From Candidatus Zipacnadia bacterium (lineage in GTDB: Bacteria > Armatimonadota > Zipacnadia > Zipacnadales > Zipacnadaceae): a stretch of DNA of 47,058 bases. The stretch lies in assembly GCA_029821195.1 (NCBI GenBank), contig JALGTU010000003.1, positions 1-47,058 on the forward strand, given 5' to 3'. The notes under the pieces were generated by a model. The model did no database searches. It saw nothing but the letters and a program-made list of their open reading frames with translations, and was not told the origin of the DNA. Below, piece by piece: positions 17,300 through 25,122 of this stretch (position 1 is the first letter of the stretch; each line of letters begins with the position of its first letter). The translations under genes were made by a program, and so were the position numbers.

Positions 17300-18514
17300 A
17301 TGATTGATATTGAACAAGCAATCGAGCAGGTAAGAGGTGCGCAGTTGCTCATCGTGGTGGACCAGGCCGACGACCACGGTACCGGTGACCTGGTGGTGGC
17401 GGCTGAGTATGCCACGCCCGAGCGGATCAACTTTATGATGCAGCACGCGCGCGGGCTGATGGGTGTGGCCATGACCAGTGAGCGGCTCGAGCAGCTCAAT
17501 CTGCCGCCGATGGTATCGGAGGCCACCGACAGCGGCCGCCCGGCCTTCGCGGTGTCAGTTGACGCCAAGCACGGCGTTGCCACCGGGGATTCCGCCGCCG
17601 ATCGCGCCACGACGATTCGCGCCCTGATTGATCCGGACACCCGGCCGGTGGACCTGGTCAGGCCCGGGCATATCTTCCCCATACGGGCGGCGGAGGGCGG
17701 GGTGCTGCGGCGCACCGGGCACACCGAGGCAGCCGTTGATCTGGCGCTTCTGGCCGGGTTGTACCCCGCTGGAGTGATATCCACGATTCTTGATGAACAG
17801 GGCCAGGCTGCGAATATGGATGAGCTGATTGCGTTCAGCCAGATCCATGGCATCGAAATCGTCTCCATTGTTCAGTTGATCGAGTATCGCCGGCGCACCG
17901 AGAAGCTTATCGAGGAGCAGGCCGAGGCCGAGTTGCCCAGCGAGTACGGCGATTTCCACCTGGTCATCTACAGCTCACTGCTGGATAACACCGACTATCT
18001 GGCGGTAACGAAAGGTGATCTGAAAAACTGCGATCGCCCGCCACTGGTGCGGGTTCACTCCGGCTGCGTGACCGGCGATGTGCTCGCTTCGCTGCGCTGC
18101 GACTGTGGCTGGCAGTTAGCGGCGGCTCTCCGAAAAATCGAGGAGGAAGGCTGTGGCGTGGTGGTCTATGTTGCCAGCCACGAGGGCCGTGGCATCGGCC
18201 TGGCGAACAAGATCAAGGCCTATCACCTCCAGGAGGAAGGCTACGATACGGTGGAGGCGAACGAGGCCTTAGGCTTCCCGGCGGATATGCGTGACTATGG
18301 CATCGGGGCACAAGTGCTGGCCGACCTGGGCATCACCGAGATGCGGCTGATGACCAACAATCCGCAGAAATACGCGGCCATGGAGGGTTACGGCCTCAGA
18401 GTAGTCGAGCGCGTACCGCTGGAGTCCTATCCAACCGAGTACAACAAGAAATATCTCCAGACCAAGAAGGAGAAAATGGGCCACCTGATCAGCTCGACTG
18501 AGAAAGACCGGTGA
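17300..18514 (+). CDS. ribBA: RibBA-type fusion: degenerate DHBP synthase domain plus GTP cyclohydrolase II
   Basis: The 404-aa protein is a fusion of a DHBP synthase-like domain (residues 1 to about 205) and GTP cyclohydrolase II (about 210-404). The cyclohydrolase half keeps the zinc cysteines in C-x10-C-x-C (near 256, 267 and 269), HEGRGIGLANKIKAY, TVEANEALGF, MRLMTNNPQK and KEKMGHL, and should be active. HSEC is HSGC. The synthase half has lost the DRENEGD loop (DDHGTGD at residues 24-30) and has Thr162 where E. coli RibB has the catalytic Glu174. The metal-binding His (H141 in GHTEA) remains. The start is ATG at 17300. The frame is open upstream only as a shadow of ribE. Confidence 0.88.
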   Translation: MIDIEQAIEQVRGAQLLIVVDQADDHGTGDLVVAAEYATPERINFMMQHARGLMGVAMTSERLEQLNLPPMVSEATDSGRPAFAVSVDAKHGVATGDSAADRATTIRALIDPDTRPVDLVRPGHIFPIRAAEGGVLRRTGHTEAAVDLALLAGLYPAGVISTILDEQGQAANMDELIAFSQIHGIEIVSIVQLIEYRRRTEKLIEEQAEAELPSEYGDFHLVIYSSLLDNTDYLAVTKGDLKNCDRPPLVRVHSGCVTGDVLASLRCDCGWQLAAALRKIEEEGCGVVVYVASHEGRGIGLANKIKAYHLQEEGYDTVEANEALGFPADMRDYGIGAQVLADLGITEMRLMTNNPQKYAAMEGYGLRVVERVPLESYPTEYNKKYLQTKKEKMGHLISSTEKDR

Positions 18515-18541
18515 GGTGGCTCGGATAAAGGGGAGCGCACT

Positions 18542-19015
18542 ATGGCCAAGATAATCGAGGGCAACCTGGACGCGACCGGCCTGCGGTTCGGGGTAGTCGT
18601 CAGCCGGTACAACAGTTTCATTACCGAGCGGCTGATCGAGGGGGTAATGGATGGCCTGGTCCGGCACGGAGCGGATGAGGACGACACCACCATCGTCTAC
18701 GTGCCCGGGTCGTTCGAGATACCCATGATGTGCCTGAAAATGGCCCAGTCCGGTCAGTACGACGCCGTCATCGCAGTGGGGGCGGTAATCCGTGGCGCCA
18801 CTTCCCATTTTGACTTCGTGGCCGCCGAATGCGCCAAGGGCGTCGCCCAGGCCGGTATGCAGACCGGCGTGCCGGTTGTCTTTGGCGTACTCACCGCCGA
18901 TACCATCGAGCAGGCCATCGAGCGGGCCGGCACTAAGCTGCCCAACCGCGGCTTCGAAGCGGCCCTGAGTGCTATTGAGCAGGTCAACGCCCTCAAGACT
19001 CTAGCGGGGGAGTGA
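18542..19015 (+). CDS. ribH: 6,7-dimethyl-8-ribityllumazine synthase
   Basis: RibH condenses DHBP with the aminouracil to make lumazine, usually as a 60-mer or pentamer. The 157-aa protein has [17 protein letters not shown], the phosphate/ligand motif [12 protein letters not shown] and [21 protein letters not shown] with the catalytic-region His. [21 protein letters not shown] precedes KLPNRG near the end. It follows ribBA by 27 bases, so the four enzymes are probably one transcript. It needs DHBP as substrate, which matters because the RibB half upstream looks inactive. Confidence 0.95.
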   Translation: MAKIIEGNLDATGLRFGVVVSRYNSFITERLIEGVMDGLVRHGADEDDTTIVYVPGSFEIPMMCLKMAQSGQYDAVIAVGAVIRGATSHFDFVAAECAKGVAQAGMQTGVPVVFGVLTADTIEQAIERAGTKLPNRGFEAALSAIEQVNALKTLAGE

Positions 19016-19025
19016 GGAGAGCCTT

Positions 19026-20153
19026 ATGCAGAGCTCCCGAGGCTTGAGTCCGGCTTTTATTATACTGCTGGCTCTGATCTTCGGCCTGGCCGGCGGCGGG
19101 CTGGGCGCCTATGTCTATGTCAAATCGCTGCCCCCGCCGGCTGACGGCGACGGGGGCACGGTGACGATAAGGCCCCAGCCCATCAAGGTCGTCACCAGTG
19201 AAGATGCGGTGATTGAGGCCGTTAAGCGGGTCAGTCCCGGCGTGGTCAAGATCACCTCGACGCGGGTGGTCGAGCCCTCCAATCCCTTCGAGCTTTTCTT
19301 CGGGCTGCAACCTCGCGAGCAAGAGGGCATCGGGTCCGGCTTCATCTTTGAGTATGATGATGAGAAGCTGATTCTGACCAACATCCATGTGATCGGCGGG
19401 GCGGACCGGCTGGTGGTCAAGACGGTAGACGGCAAGGAATTTGAAGCCGAGAAGCTCGGTGCCGACCCCAGCCGCGACCTGGCAGTAATCAGGCCGATAG
19501 ATCCGCCCGATGACCTGGTTCCCTTGGCCCTGGGCAACTCGGAGGAGGTAAGTGTAGGGCAACGGGTTATCGCCGTCGGTAACCCTTTTGGCTTTGAGAA
19601 TACCGTGACTGACGGCATCATCAGTGCCCAGGGATGGCGCCAGATCAATGACAAGAGTCGTTACGTCATTCAGACGGACGCCGCGATCAACTCCGGCAAC
19701 AGTGGCGGGCCGCTGGTGGACCTGGGCGGCAACGTGATCGGCATCAATTTCGCCATCTTCAGCCCCACCAAGACCAGCCTGGGTATCGGCTTTGCTATCC
19801 CGGTCAACCAGGCCAAGGAGATGCTGTACTTCCTGGTCAACCGCGGCCCGTGGCTGGGTTTGCTAAACCTCCGCATCAATAGCCCCGGCTTGGCCAAATA
19901 CCTGGGCCTGCGCACCGATGCGGGCATAGTGGTATTGAATGTCGCCCAATTCGGCCCGGCGGCGCGGGCGGGTATCGAGCCGGGCGACGTGATAGTCGAA
20001 GTTGCCGGCCAGCCGGTAGCTACTCCCGATGACCTACAGAAACAGGTGCGCCGCCACAAGATTGGTGATACGATATCGCTGACCATACAAAGGCTCGACC
20101 AGCAGGAGGAAATCAAAGTCAAGGCGGGAAAGATTCCCGACGGCTACTACTGA
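19026..20153 (+). CDS. HtrA/DegP-like serine protease, membrane-anchored, one PDZ domain
   Basis: The 375-aa protein starts with one hydrophobic anchor (residues 10-32), then a trypsin-like domain. The catalytic triad is visible as His121 (LTNIHVIGG), Asp151 (SRDLAVI) and Ser226 (INSGNSGGPL). A single PDZ domain follows at about 285-370 (GPAARAGIEPGDVIVEVAGQ). It would act outside the cytoplasmic membrane on misfolded exported proteins. The start is preceded by GAGGAG and lies ten bases after the ribH stop. Functionally it is unrelated to riboflavin synthesis and may simply share the transcript. Confidence 0.92.
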   Translation: MQSSRGLSPAFIILLALIFGLAGGGLGAYVYVKSLPPPADGDGGTVTIRPQPIKVVTSEDAVIEAVKRVSPGVVKITSTRVVEPSNPFELFFGLQPREQEGIGSGFIFEYDDEKLILTNIHVIGGADRLVVKTVDGKEFEAEKLGADPSRDLAVIRPIDPPDDLVPLALGNSEEVSVGQRVIAVGNPFGFENTVTDGIISAQGWRQINDKSRYVIQTDAAINSGNSGGPLVDLGGNVIGINFAIFSPTKTSLGIGFAIPVNQAKEMLYFLVNRGPWLGLLNLRINSPGLAKYLGLRTDAGIVVLNVAQFGPAARAGIEPGDVIVEVAGQPVATPDDLQKQVRRHKIGDTISLTIQRLDQQEEIKVKAGKIPDGYY

Positions 20154-20200
20154 TTTGTGCGCAACGAGATCTTTACACTGAGAGGTAGGAGTGAAATTTC

Positions 20201-21334
20201 ATGCAGTATCGCGAGTATGGTAATACCGGCAAGATGGTATCGGCCCTGGGCTTTGGGGCGATGCGCCTGCCTGACGACGATGACTATGCTGTAGAGTGCA
20301 TGCGTCGCTACCTGGATCTGGGGGGCAACTTGATTGACTCGGCCTACGGTTACGGCGGTGGCCACAGCGAAGAGCTCGTCGGCCAGGCAATCAAGGGGCG
20401 GCGAGACGAGGTCTACATATCCACCAAGAACTCGGCGATGAAGAAGCGCGGAGACTACAATGCCGACCTGTGGAAGCAGTACATGGAGAAGAACTTCCGC
20501 GCGCTGGGCGTGGACCGGATTGATTTCTATCACGCCCACGATATGACCTGGGAGGAATTCACCGGGCCCTTCCAGGAGCCCGGCGGGGCGCTGGAGATGT
20601 GTCAGCAGGCGCTCGACGAGGGCATCATTGACCACCTCTGCTTCTCAAGCCACGATACACCTGAGAACATCATCAAGATGATTGACTCGGATCTGTTCGA
20701 TGGCATCCTGGTTCAATACAACATCCTCGACAGCCGCTCCGGTACAGGCGCCCACCAGGCCGGAGCCGGTAACGAGCCCGCGATCGCTCACGCCCGCGAA
20801 AAGGGCCTGGGCGTGCTGATTATGGGGCCGGTCGCCGGAGGACGGCTGGCAATGGCTGCCGAATCTGAGCAGTTCAAGGCCATGCTCACCGAGAGCACGG
20901 CGAGTGTCCCCGATCTGGCCATCCGCTATGTACTAGCGAATCCCGGCGTCTCTGCCGCCCTCTCCGGGATGAACACCATACAGATGGTCGAGGAGAACTG
21001 CGCCTCAGCCAGCCACGAGGAACCCCTCAGCGAGGCTGAGTACCGACAGATCCGCGAGATAGTACAGCGCAATGAAAAGCTGGCCGAACTGTACTGTACC
21101 GGCTGTGGCTACTGCCAGCCTTGCCCGCAGGGCGTGGCAATTCCCAAGATATTCGAGGCGATGAACTACCATCGCATCTGGGGCTTGACCGAGCATGCCA
21201 AGGAGCTTTATGGGAGACTCGGCGAGGCTAACGCTGAGGCGTGCGTGGAATGCGGGGAATGCGAGGAGAAGTGCCCCCAGGATATCTCCATAATCGAGCA
21301 ACTCAAAGAGAGCCACGCCGCCCTGAGCGAATAG
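20201..21334 (+). CDS. aldo/keto reductase with C-terminal 4Fe-4S ferredoxin domain
   Basis: The 377-aa protein has an AKR (TIM-barrel) N-terminus beginning YGNTGKMVSALGFGAMRLP. It has LIDSAYGYGGGHSEELVGQ, the catalytic-type Asp and Tyr region, and ISTKNSA as the Lys strand. The C-terminus has two cysteine clusters, CTGCGYCQPCPQGV and CVECGECEEKCPQD, that would bind 4Fe-4S clusters. Such fusions are predicted oxidoreductases of unknown substrate that can pass electrons to or from ferredoxin. AGGAG lies about ten bases before the ATG. A second AKR without the iron-sulfur domain follows on the same strand. Confidence 0.9.
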   Translation: MQYREYGNTGKMVSALGFGAMRLPDDDDYAVECMRRYLDLGGNLIDSAYGYGGGHSEELVGQAIKGRRDEVYISTKNSAMKKRGDYNADLWKQYMEKNFRALGVDRIDFYHAHDMTWEEFTGPFQEPGGALEMCQQALDEGIIDHLCFSSHDTPENIIKMIDSDLFDGILVQYNILDSRSGTGAHQAGAGNEPAIAHAREKGLGVLIMGPVAGGRLAMAAESEQFKAMLTESTASVPDLAIRYVLANPGVSAALSGMNTIQMVEENCASASHEEPLSEAEYRQIREIVQRNEKLAELYCTGCGYCQPCPQGVAIPKIFEAMNYHRIWGLTEHAKELYGRLGEANAEACVECGECEEKCPQDISIIEQLKESHAALSE

Positions 21335-21377
21335 AGGGATTCACCCCACGCTCGGGGTGATGCTCCCAAGGAGGAAA

Positions 21378-22385
21378 ATGATCGTGGAGTACGTCAATCT
21401 TGGTAACGCAGGAATGCAGGTTTCGCGACTTTGTCTGGGCTTTATGGACCTGCCCAACCGGGTCGAGGAAGACGAAGCGATCCGGGTCGTCCACCAGGCC
21501 CTGGACCGGGGCATAAACTTCATTGACTGTGCCGACGCCTATGGCAAAGGGTACGCCGAGGAGGTCCTGGGCCGTGCTCTTAAGGATCGGCGGGACGAGG
21601 CCATAATTGCCACGAAATTCTGGGTGAAGATGGGCCAGGGGCCCAATACCGGCGGCTGCTCGCGCGTGCACATCATCCAGGCGGCAGAAGACAGTCTCCG
21701 CCGGCTCCAGACCGACTACATTGACCTCTATCTGCTACACCATCCCGATCCCAAAACGCCGGTCGAAGAAACACTGGGCACGCTGGATACGCTGGTGAAG
21801 CAGGGCAAGGTGCGCCACATCGGAGTTGCCAACCACTATGCCTGGCAGGTAGCGCACATGCTCGGGGTCAGCGCTCTGCATAACTGGGAGCCGCTGGTCG
21901 CCCTTCAGTGCCGCTACAATATCCTCGACCGGGTCATCGAGAACGAAACGGTACCCTTCTGCGAACGCTTCAATATCGCGATAATGGCCTACGGTCCGCT
22001 ATGCGGCGGCATACTCACGGGCATATACAAGCGGGGCGAGCCGCTTCCGAAGGGTTCGCGGTTTGACCGCCTTAAAGACACAAGGGGAGAACTGGACGAC
22101 GAGGCTTTCGACATCCTCGATGAGTTGGTGAAGATTGCCGATAAGTACGACATCAGGCTAAATGAACTGGCCTACGCGTGGATACTATCCAAGCCCTACG
22201 CGACCACCCCGCTGATCGGGGGCAGCCGCGCTGAGCACTACGAGCAGGTCTGGGATACGCTGGACATCGAGATAGACGCCGAGGACCTGGCGCGCATTGA
22301 CGAGATATCCGAAAATCGCCGCTATCGCCCCTTCGCCAACCAGCCCGTCACGGACGGGCCCCGCCCCGGGCTTAGTTGGTGGTAG
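21378..22385 (+). CDS. aldo/keto reductase
   Basis: The 335-aa protein is a cytoplasmic NADPH-type aldo/keto reductase. It starts EYVNLGNAGMQVSRLCLGFM, with FIDCADAYGKGYAEEVLG (Asp and Tyr), IIATKFW (Lys) and LYLLHHPDP (His) of the catalytic tetrad. The C-terminal PLIGGSRAEHYEQV cofactor loop is present. The frame opens at 21357, but AAGGAGG sits just before the ATG at 21378. A GTG at 21384 has a better Shine-Dalgarno spacing and gives the usual family N-terminus MEYVNLG, so it may be the true start. The substrate is unknown. The pairing with the ferredoxin-type AKR upstream suggests a shared sugar or polyol pathway. Confidence 0.9.
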   Translation: MIVEYVNLGNAGMQVSRLCLGFMDLPNRVEEDEAIRVVHQALDRGINFIDCADAYGKGYAEEVLGRALKDRRDEAIIATKFWVKMGQGPNTGGCSRVHIIQAAEDSLRRLQTDYIDLYLLHHPDPKTPVEETLGTLDTLVKQGKVRHIGVANHYAWQVAHMLGVSALHNWEPLVALQCRYNILDRVIENETVPFCERFNIAIMAYGPLCGGILTGIYKRGEPLPKGSRFDRLKDTRGELDDEAFDILDELVKIADKYDIRLNELAYAWILSKPYATTPLIGGSRAEHYEQVWDTLDIEIDAEDLARIDEISENRRYRPFANQPVTDGPRPGLSWW

Positions 22386-22406
22386 GGGTCTGCTATTCCT
22401 AATACC

Positions 22407-22488
22407 GTAGGAGCGACATTCTTGTCGCGACAGGCTTCCGCGTACCCTAGCAGGCTCGGGCCTGCGAGGGCAGGAATGTCGCCCCTGC
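22407..22488. repeat. palindromic element, GTAGG-GCGACATTCTTGTC family, copy 1
   Basis: The left arm 22407-22426 and right arm 22469-22488 form an imperfect 20-bp inverted repeat (GTAGGAGCGACATTCTTGTC against GGCAGGAATGTCGCCCCTGC). An inner hairpin (GCAGGC/GCCTGC at about 22450-22465) lies between them. The same arms recur at 46458-46570. The element lies between two convergent genes, where it could act as a bidirectional transcription stop. Confidence 0.8.
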
Positions 22489-22536
22489 ATAGCCAAGAGC
22501 GGCCCCCCCCGCCCGGCATTGCGGGACCGGTAACCC

Positions 22537-22560
22537 GACAGGCGAGACGCCTGTCGTACC
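22537..22560. repeat. short palindrome, GACAGGCG-AGA-CGCCTGTC family
   Basis: This is the same GACAGGCG/CGCCTGTC stem around AGA as at 5128, followed by GTACC. It is 13 bases from the stop codon of the glycerol-1-phosphate dehydrogenase-like gene and about 50 bases from the other palindrome type. Confidence 0.85.
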
Positions 22561-22573
22561 GGATCGTCTCTTG

Positions 22574-23980
22574 CTATTGCTTCCCGCAGACTCCGCTCGC
22601 CGACAGCACCTCGTCGCGCAGCTCGTCCAGCAGCCCCAGGTCGTAGGCCAGATCGAGGACTGTGTAGCGGTCGCGGAATCGCCGCGCAAAGGTGTAAGCG
22701 TTCAGCAGGTCTGCCTTACTTAGGCCCAGTTCAGCCCCTCTCAACGGCACACCCGCCTCCCGGAATATCCGCTTCAGCTCGCCCGACGAGGTGAACAGGG
22801 GAGCCAGCGTTTCCCAGAGGGCCGGCGGATTGGCTGTGACCAGCGCCAACTGGCGACGCAGCTCCTCGCCCTCGGCATGTTTGGCCACGGCAAATCGGGC
22901 TACTTCTTCGGCAGGTTCGGCCCCGATCAGCGGCGCGTAGTGCTCGCGAGTTTCGTGGGCAAAGTCCGGGGCGGGCACGCGGCGCGCCACTAGCTCATCC
23001 AGGTCAACCTCTGGTATGCGCGGCCAGAGCCGTTCATACAGCGTCGCGCAGATCAAGTCGCCGAGTGCGACCTGCAGCCCGTGGAGGTTACGCTCGCGAC
23101 GACAGGCCGGTGCGGTCATATCCCAGTAGTGCGACATCAGATGGCCGCCGCCCGAGCCCGGCGCGGACGTGCCGGCTATCTTCATCCCGACTCCCGCCAG
23201 GATCAGCCCGCCGGTCAGGACGGCCACTGCCTGCGGCTGGCCCCGCTTGATGTCCGCGGCCACCGCCCGGCAGTGCTGATCGGCCTGGTCCACCAGCGTA
23301 GCGATGTAGGAACAGAAATAATCACCCCTTAGCAGCGCAGCCAGCTTCCAGTCGGTGCTGCTCAGCGAGCGGGAGATCAGGTCGCCCACGCCGGCAGCTC
23401 GCATTTGTGCAGGCGCAGCGGCTAGTACATCAAGGTCCGCGACGACCGCGACCGGTGGTCTGGCGTCAATGGTATCCTTGATGGCGCCGGTCAGTAGCGC
23501 GACGATGCCCGAGGTGTAGCCGGTCATTGAGGGGGCGGTGGCGACGGCTACATAGGGGATGGCGAGCCGGGTAGCGGCCAACTTGCAGATATCGTTGATC
23601 GTTCCGCTGCCGACGGCGACCAGGTAGTCCGCATCGGCTGCTTGCTCCTGCACCAACTCGACCGGCGCATCAGTGGCCTCTACATCGGTTTGCCCTGGCG
23701 CCGGTGCGACGATGAGTGTCTCCAGGTTGCGCCCTGATTCCCGCATTGCGCGGCTGGTCAGCTCTCCAGCGGCCTGGTAGGTATTATCGTCGGCGACGAG
23801 CAGCCCTGTGCCGGTCAGCTCCTGCGCTGCCAGTACCTCGGGGAGCTGCGCCAGGACCCGTGTGCCCATCAGGACTTGCCGCGTGGAGGTTTCATGCACC
23901 CGTCCGCACGGACACTCCCGCCGGGCCCTCAGCAGTTCGTTGATGCTGTCTACCAGTTGCCGGTAACTGTCGGTGGCCAT
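22574..23980 (-). CDS. sn-glycerol-1-phosphate dehydrogenase-like protein (AraM/EgsA family)
   Basis: The 468-aa protein belongs to the iron-alcohol-dehydrogenase/glycerol-dehydrogenase superfamily. The nucleotide-binding part has VAVGSGTINDICKLAA, followed by VAVATAPSMTGYTSGIVAL and PPVAVVADLDVLAAAP...AGVGDL, the pattern of G1P dehydrogenases. The metal-site His residues are probably in GSGGGHLMSHYWDM and NLHGLQVALGD. Family members make sn-glycerol-1-phosphate from DHAP, the archaeal-type lipid backbone, also used by some bacteria such as B. subtilis AraM. The N-terminal segment RRECPCGRVHETSTRQVLMG with its CPCG motif is typical. AGGAG lies eight bases before the ATG. The gene follows the Clp1-like gene closely. 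Confidence 0.85.
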   Translation of the reverse strand: MATDSYRQLVDSINELLRARRECPCGRVHETSTRQVLMGTRVLAQLPEVLAAQELTGTGLLVADDNTYQAAGELTSRAMRESGRNLETLIVAPAPGQTDVEATDAPVELVQEQAADADYLVAVGSGTINDICKLAATRLAIPYVAVATAPSMTGYTSGIVALLTGAIKDTIDARPPVAVVADLDVLAAAPAQMRAAGVGDLISRSLSSTDWKLAALLRGDYFCSYIATLVDQADQHCRAVAADIKRGQPQAVAVLTGGLILAGVGMKIAGTSAPGSGGGHLMSHYWDMTAPACRRERNLHGLQVALGDLICATLYERLWPRIPEVDLDELVARRVPAPDFAHETREHYAPLIGAEPAEEVARFAVAKHAEGEELRRQLALVTANPPALWETLAPLFTSSGELKRIFREAGVPLRGAELGLSKADLLNAYTFARRFRDRYTVLDLAYDLGLLDELRDEVLSASGVCGKQ

Positions 23981-24019
23981 GAGTCATTCTCCTGCTCAAC
24001 GGGCTGCCGTAGTCTGGGA

Positions 24020-24952
24020 TCAAACAAAGCTGACTCGACCGGGCATTGCTGTGCCGTCAGGCTCCAGCCGCAGCCGGCCAAACTGTATCGCCTGGGCTGC
24101 CTGGGCTTCAGGTGGGGCCAGGATCGTCAAACGTTCGTTGCGGTAATCAATGCCACGCAGCAGGCCCAGAGCCAGCCCGAGGCGTTGCCCATCCAGCAAC
24201 CCCAGCAGAAGCCCCCGCCACTCCTCGGGACCATGCTCGCGCATGTTGCGCTCATCAGGCAGGTTGATTACTGCCTTGTCGGCCCAATCTATCTGCTGCA
24301 TCTCGCTGCCGCGCAGCCACTCGGCGAATAGCGCTTCCCGCCACCGGCCGCGCTGATCGCGAGACTTTTCCCCGCAGCATTCGGCGGCTGGGAGGTGGAG
24401 TGCTTTTATGCCTTCATCGGTGGCGAAGGGCCGGGTCAGGGGGGCCAGCCGAGCTGTTTCCCCCAGCGCTATCACCAGCACAGGAGCCAGCAGCTCGATC
24501 TTGGCTTTCTTGAGCGAGATGGCTCCCGGGCCGTCCACGTAGCCGCTGGTATCCACGACGACGGAATCGGCCCCGGCTGCTTCAGCGCGCTGTACCAGAC
24601 GAATGGTGCCCGCGACGCAGTCGGCCGGGTGGGGGGCCGGCGTCACCTCCCCCACAAAGCAAAACTCCCCGGAGTCAGCATCAGTGAAGCGCCAGCCCAC
24701 CGCGGCAGGTGGGCCAATGCGCGACTGGCCGACATCAGCGTCCACCACTGCCGTTCGGCTGTCTTCCGAGAGCTCCCGGGCCAGCCACCAGCACAGCGTG
24801 GACTTGCCGGTGTCAGTGGCCCCGAGGATGATCACGCGTTGCCATCCGCCGCGGACCTCGTGGAGGGGGCCCTCCCACTGGGCGGGGATCTCCAGGTCTT
24901 CGGGGAGTTGAGCGCGGCGCCACTTGTTGTCCGGAGATTCGGCAGTGGGCAT
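24020..24952 (-). CDS. Clp1/Grc3-like P-loop polynucleotide kinase
   Basis: The 310-aa protein has a Walker A GATDTGKST (near residues 44-52), then AVVDADVGQSRIGPPAAVG (the Walker B-like DxDxGQ of Clp1/Grc3 proteins). It also has VVVDTSGYVDGPGAISLKKAKIELL, the conserved lid and helix region. Eukaryotic and archaeal relatives phosphorylate 5'-hydroxyl ends of RNA or DNA. The bacterial function is not settled, and it may be an RNA repair kinase. It lies between a DUF72 remnant and the G1P dehydrogenase-like gene on one strand, with short gaps, so it is probably transcribed with the Lon-like protease. Confidence 0.82.
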   Translation of the reverse strand: MPTAESPDNKWRRAQLPEDLEIPAQWEGPLHEVRGGWQRVIILGATDTGKSTLCWWLARELSEDSRTAVVDADVGQSRIGPPAAVGWRFTDADSGEFCFVGEVTPAPHPADCVAGTIRLVQRAEAAGADSVVVDTSGYVDGPGAISLKKAKIELLAPVLVIALGETARLAPLTRPFATDEGIKALHLPAAECCGEKSRDQRGRWREALFAEWLRGSEMQQIDWADKAVINLPDERNMREHGPEEWRGLLLGLLDGQRLGLALGLLRGIDYRNERLTILAPPEAQAAQAIQFGRLRLEPDGTAMPGRVSFV

Positions 24953-24983
24953 CGGGTACCGTCGAACGGAAACTGGGGATTAA

Positions 24984-25118
24984 TTATTGTGTGGCGAATA
25001 TATCGCGCAGGGCCCGGGCGTTCTGGGAGGCATAGCCCTTGGCTACGTTCTCGGGATAGAAGTTGTCCCGCCAGTGTTGGTAGCTCCAGCCCGACGTCCC
25101 CACACGCCGCTGAGCCAT
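24984..25118 (-). pseudogene. internally deleted DUF72 gene, 44 codons left
   Basis: A 44-aa frame starts with ATG at 25118, just after the Lon-like stop and behind a GGGGAGG. It reads VGTSGWSYQHWRDNFYP near the start, which is the diagnostic N-terminus of DUF72 TIM-barrel proteins (normally about 230-270 aa). The second half, KGYASQNARALRDIF, resembles the family C-terminus (G-x-A-x-x-NA-x-x-L). The whole middle of the protein is missing, so this looks like an in-frame internal deletion rather than a complete gene. A functional micropeptide is not excluded but unlikely. Confidence 0.7.
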
Positions 25119-25122
25119 TTAC

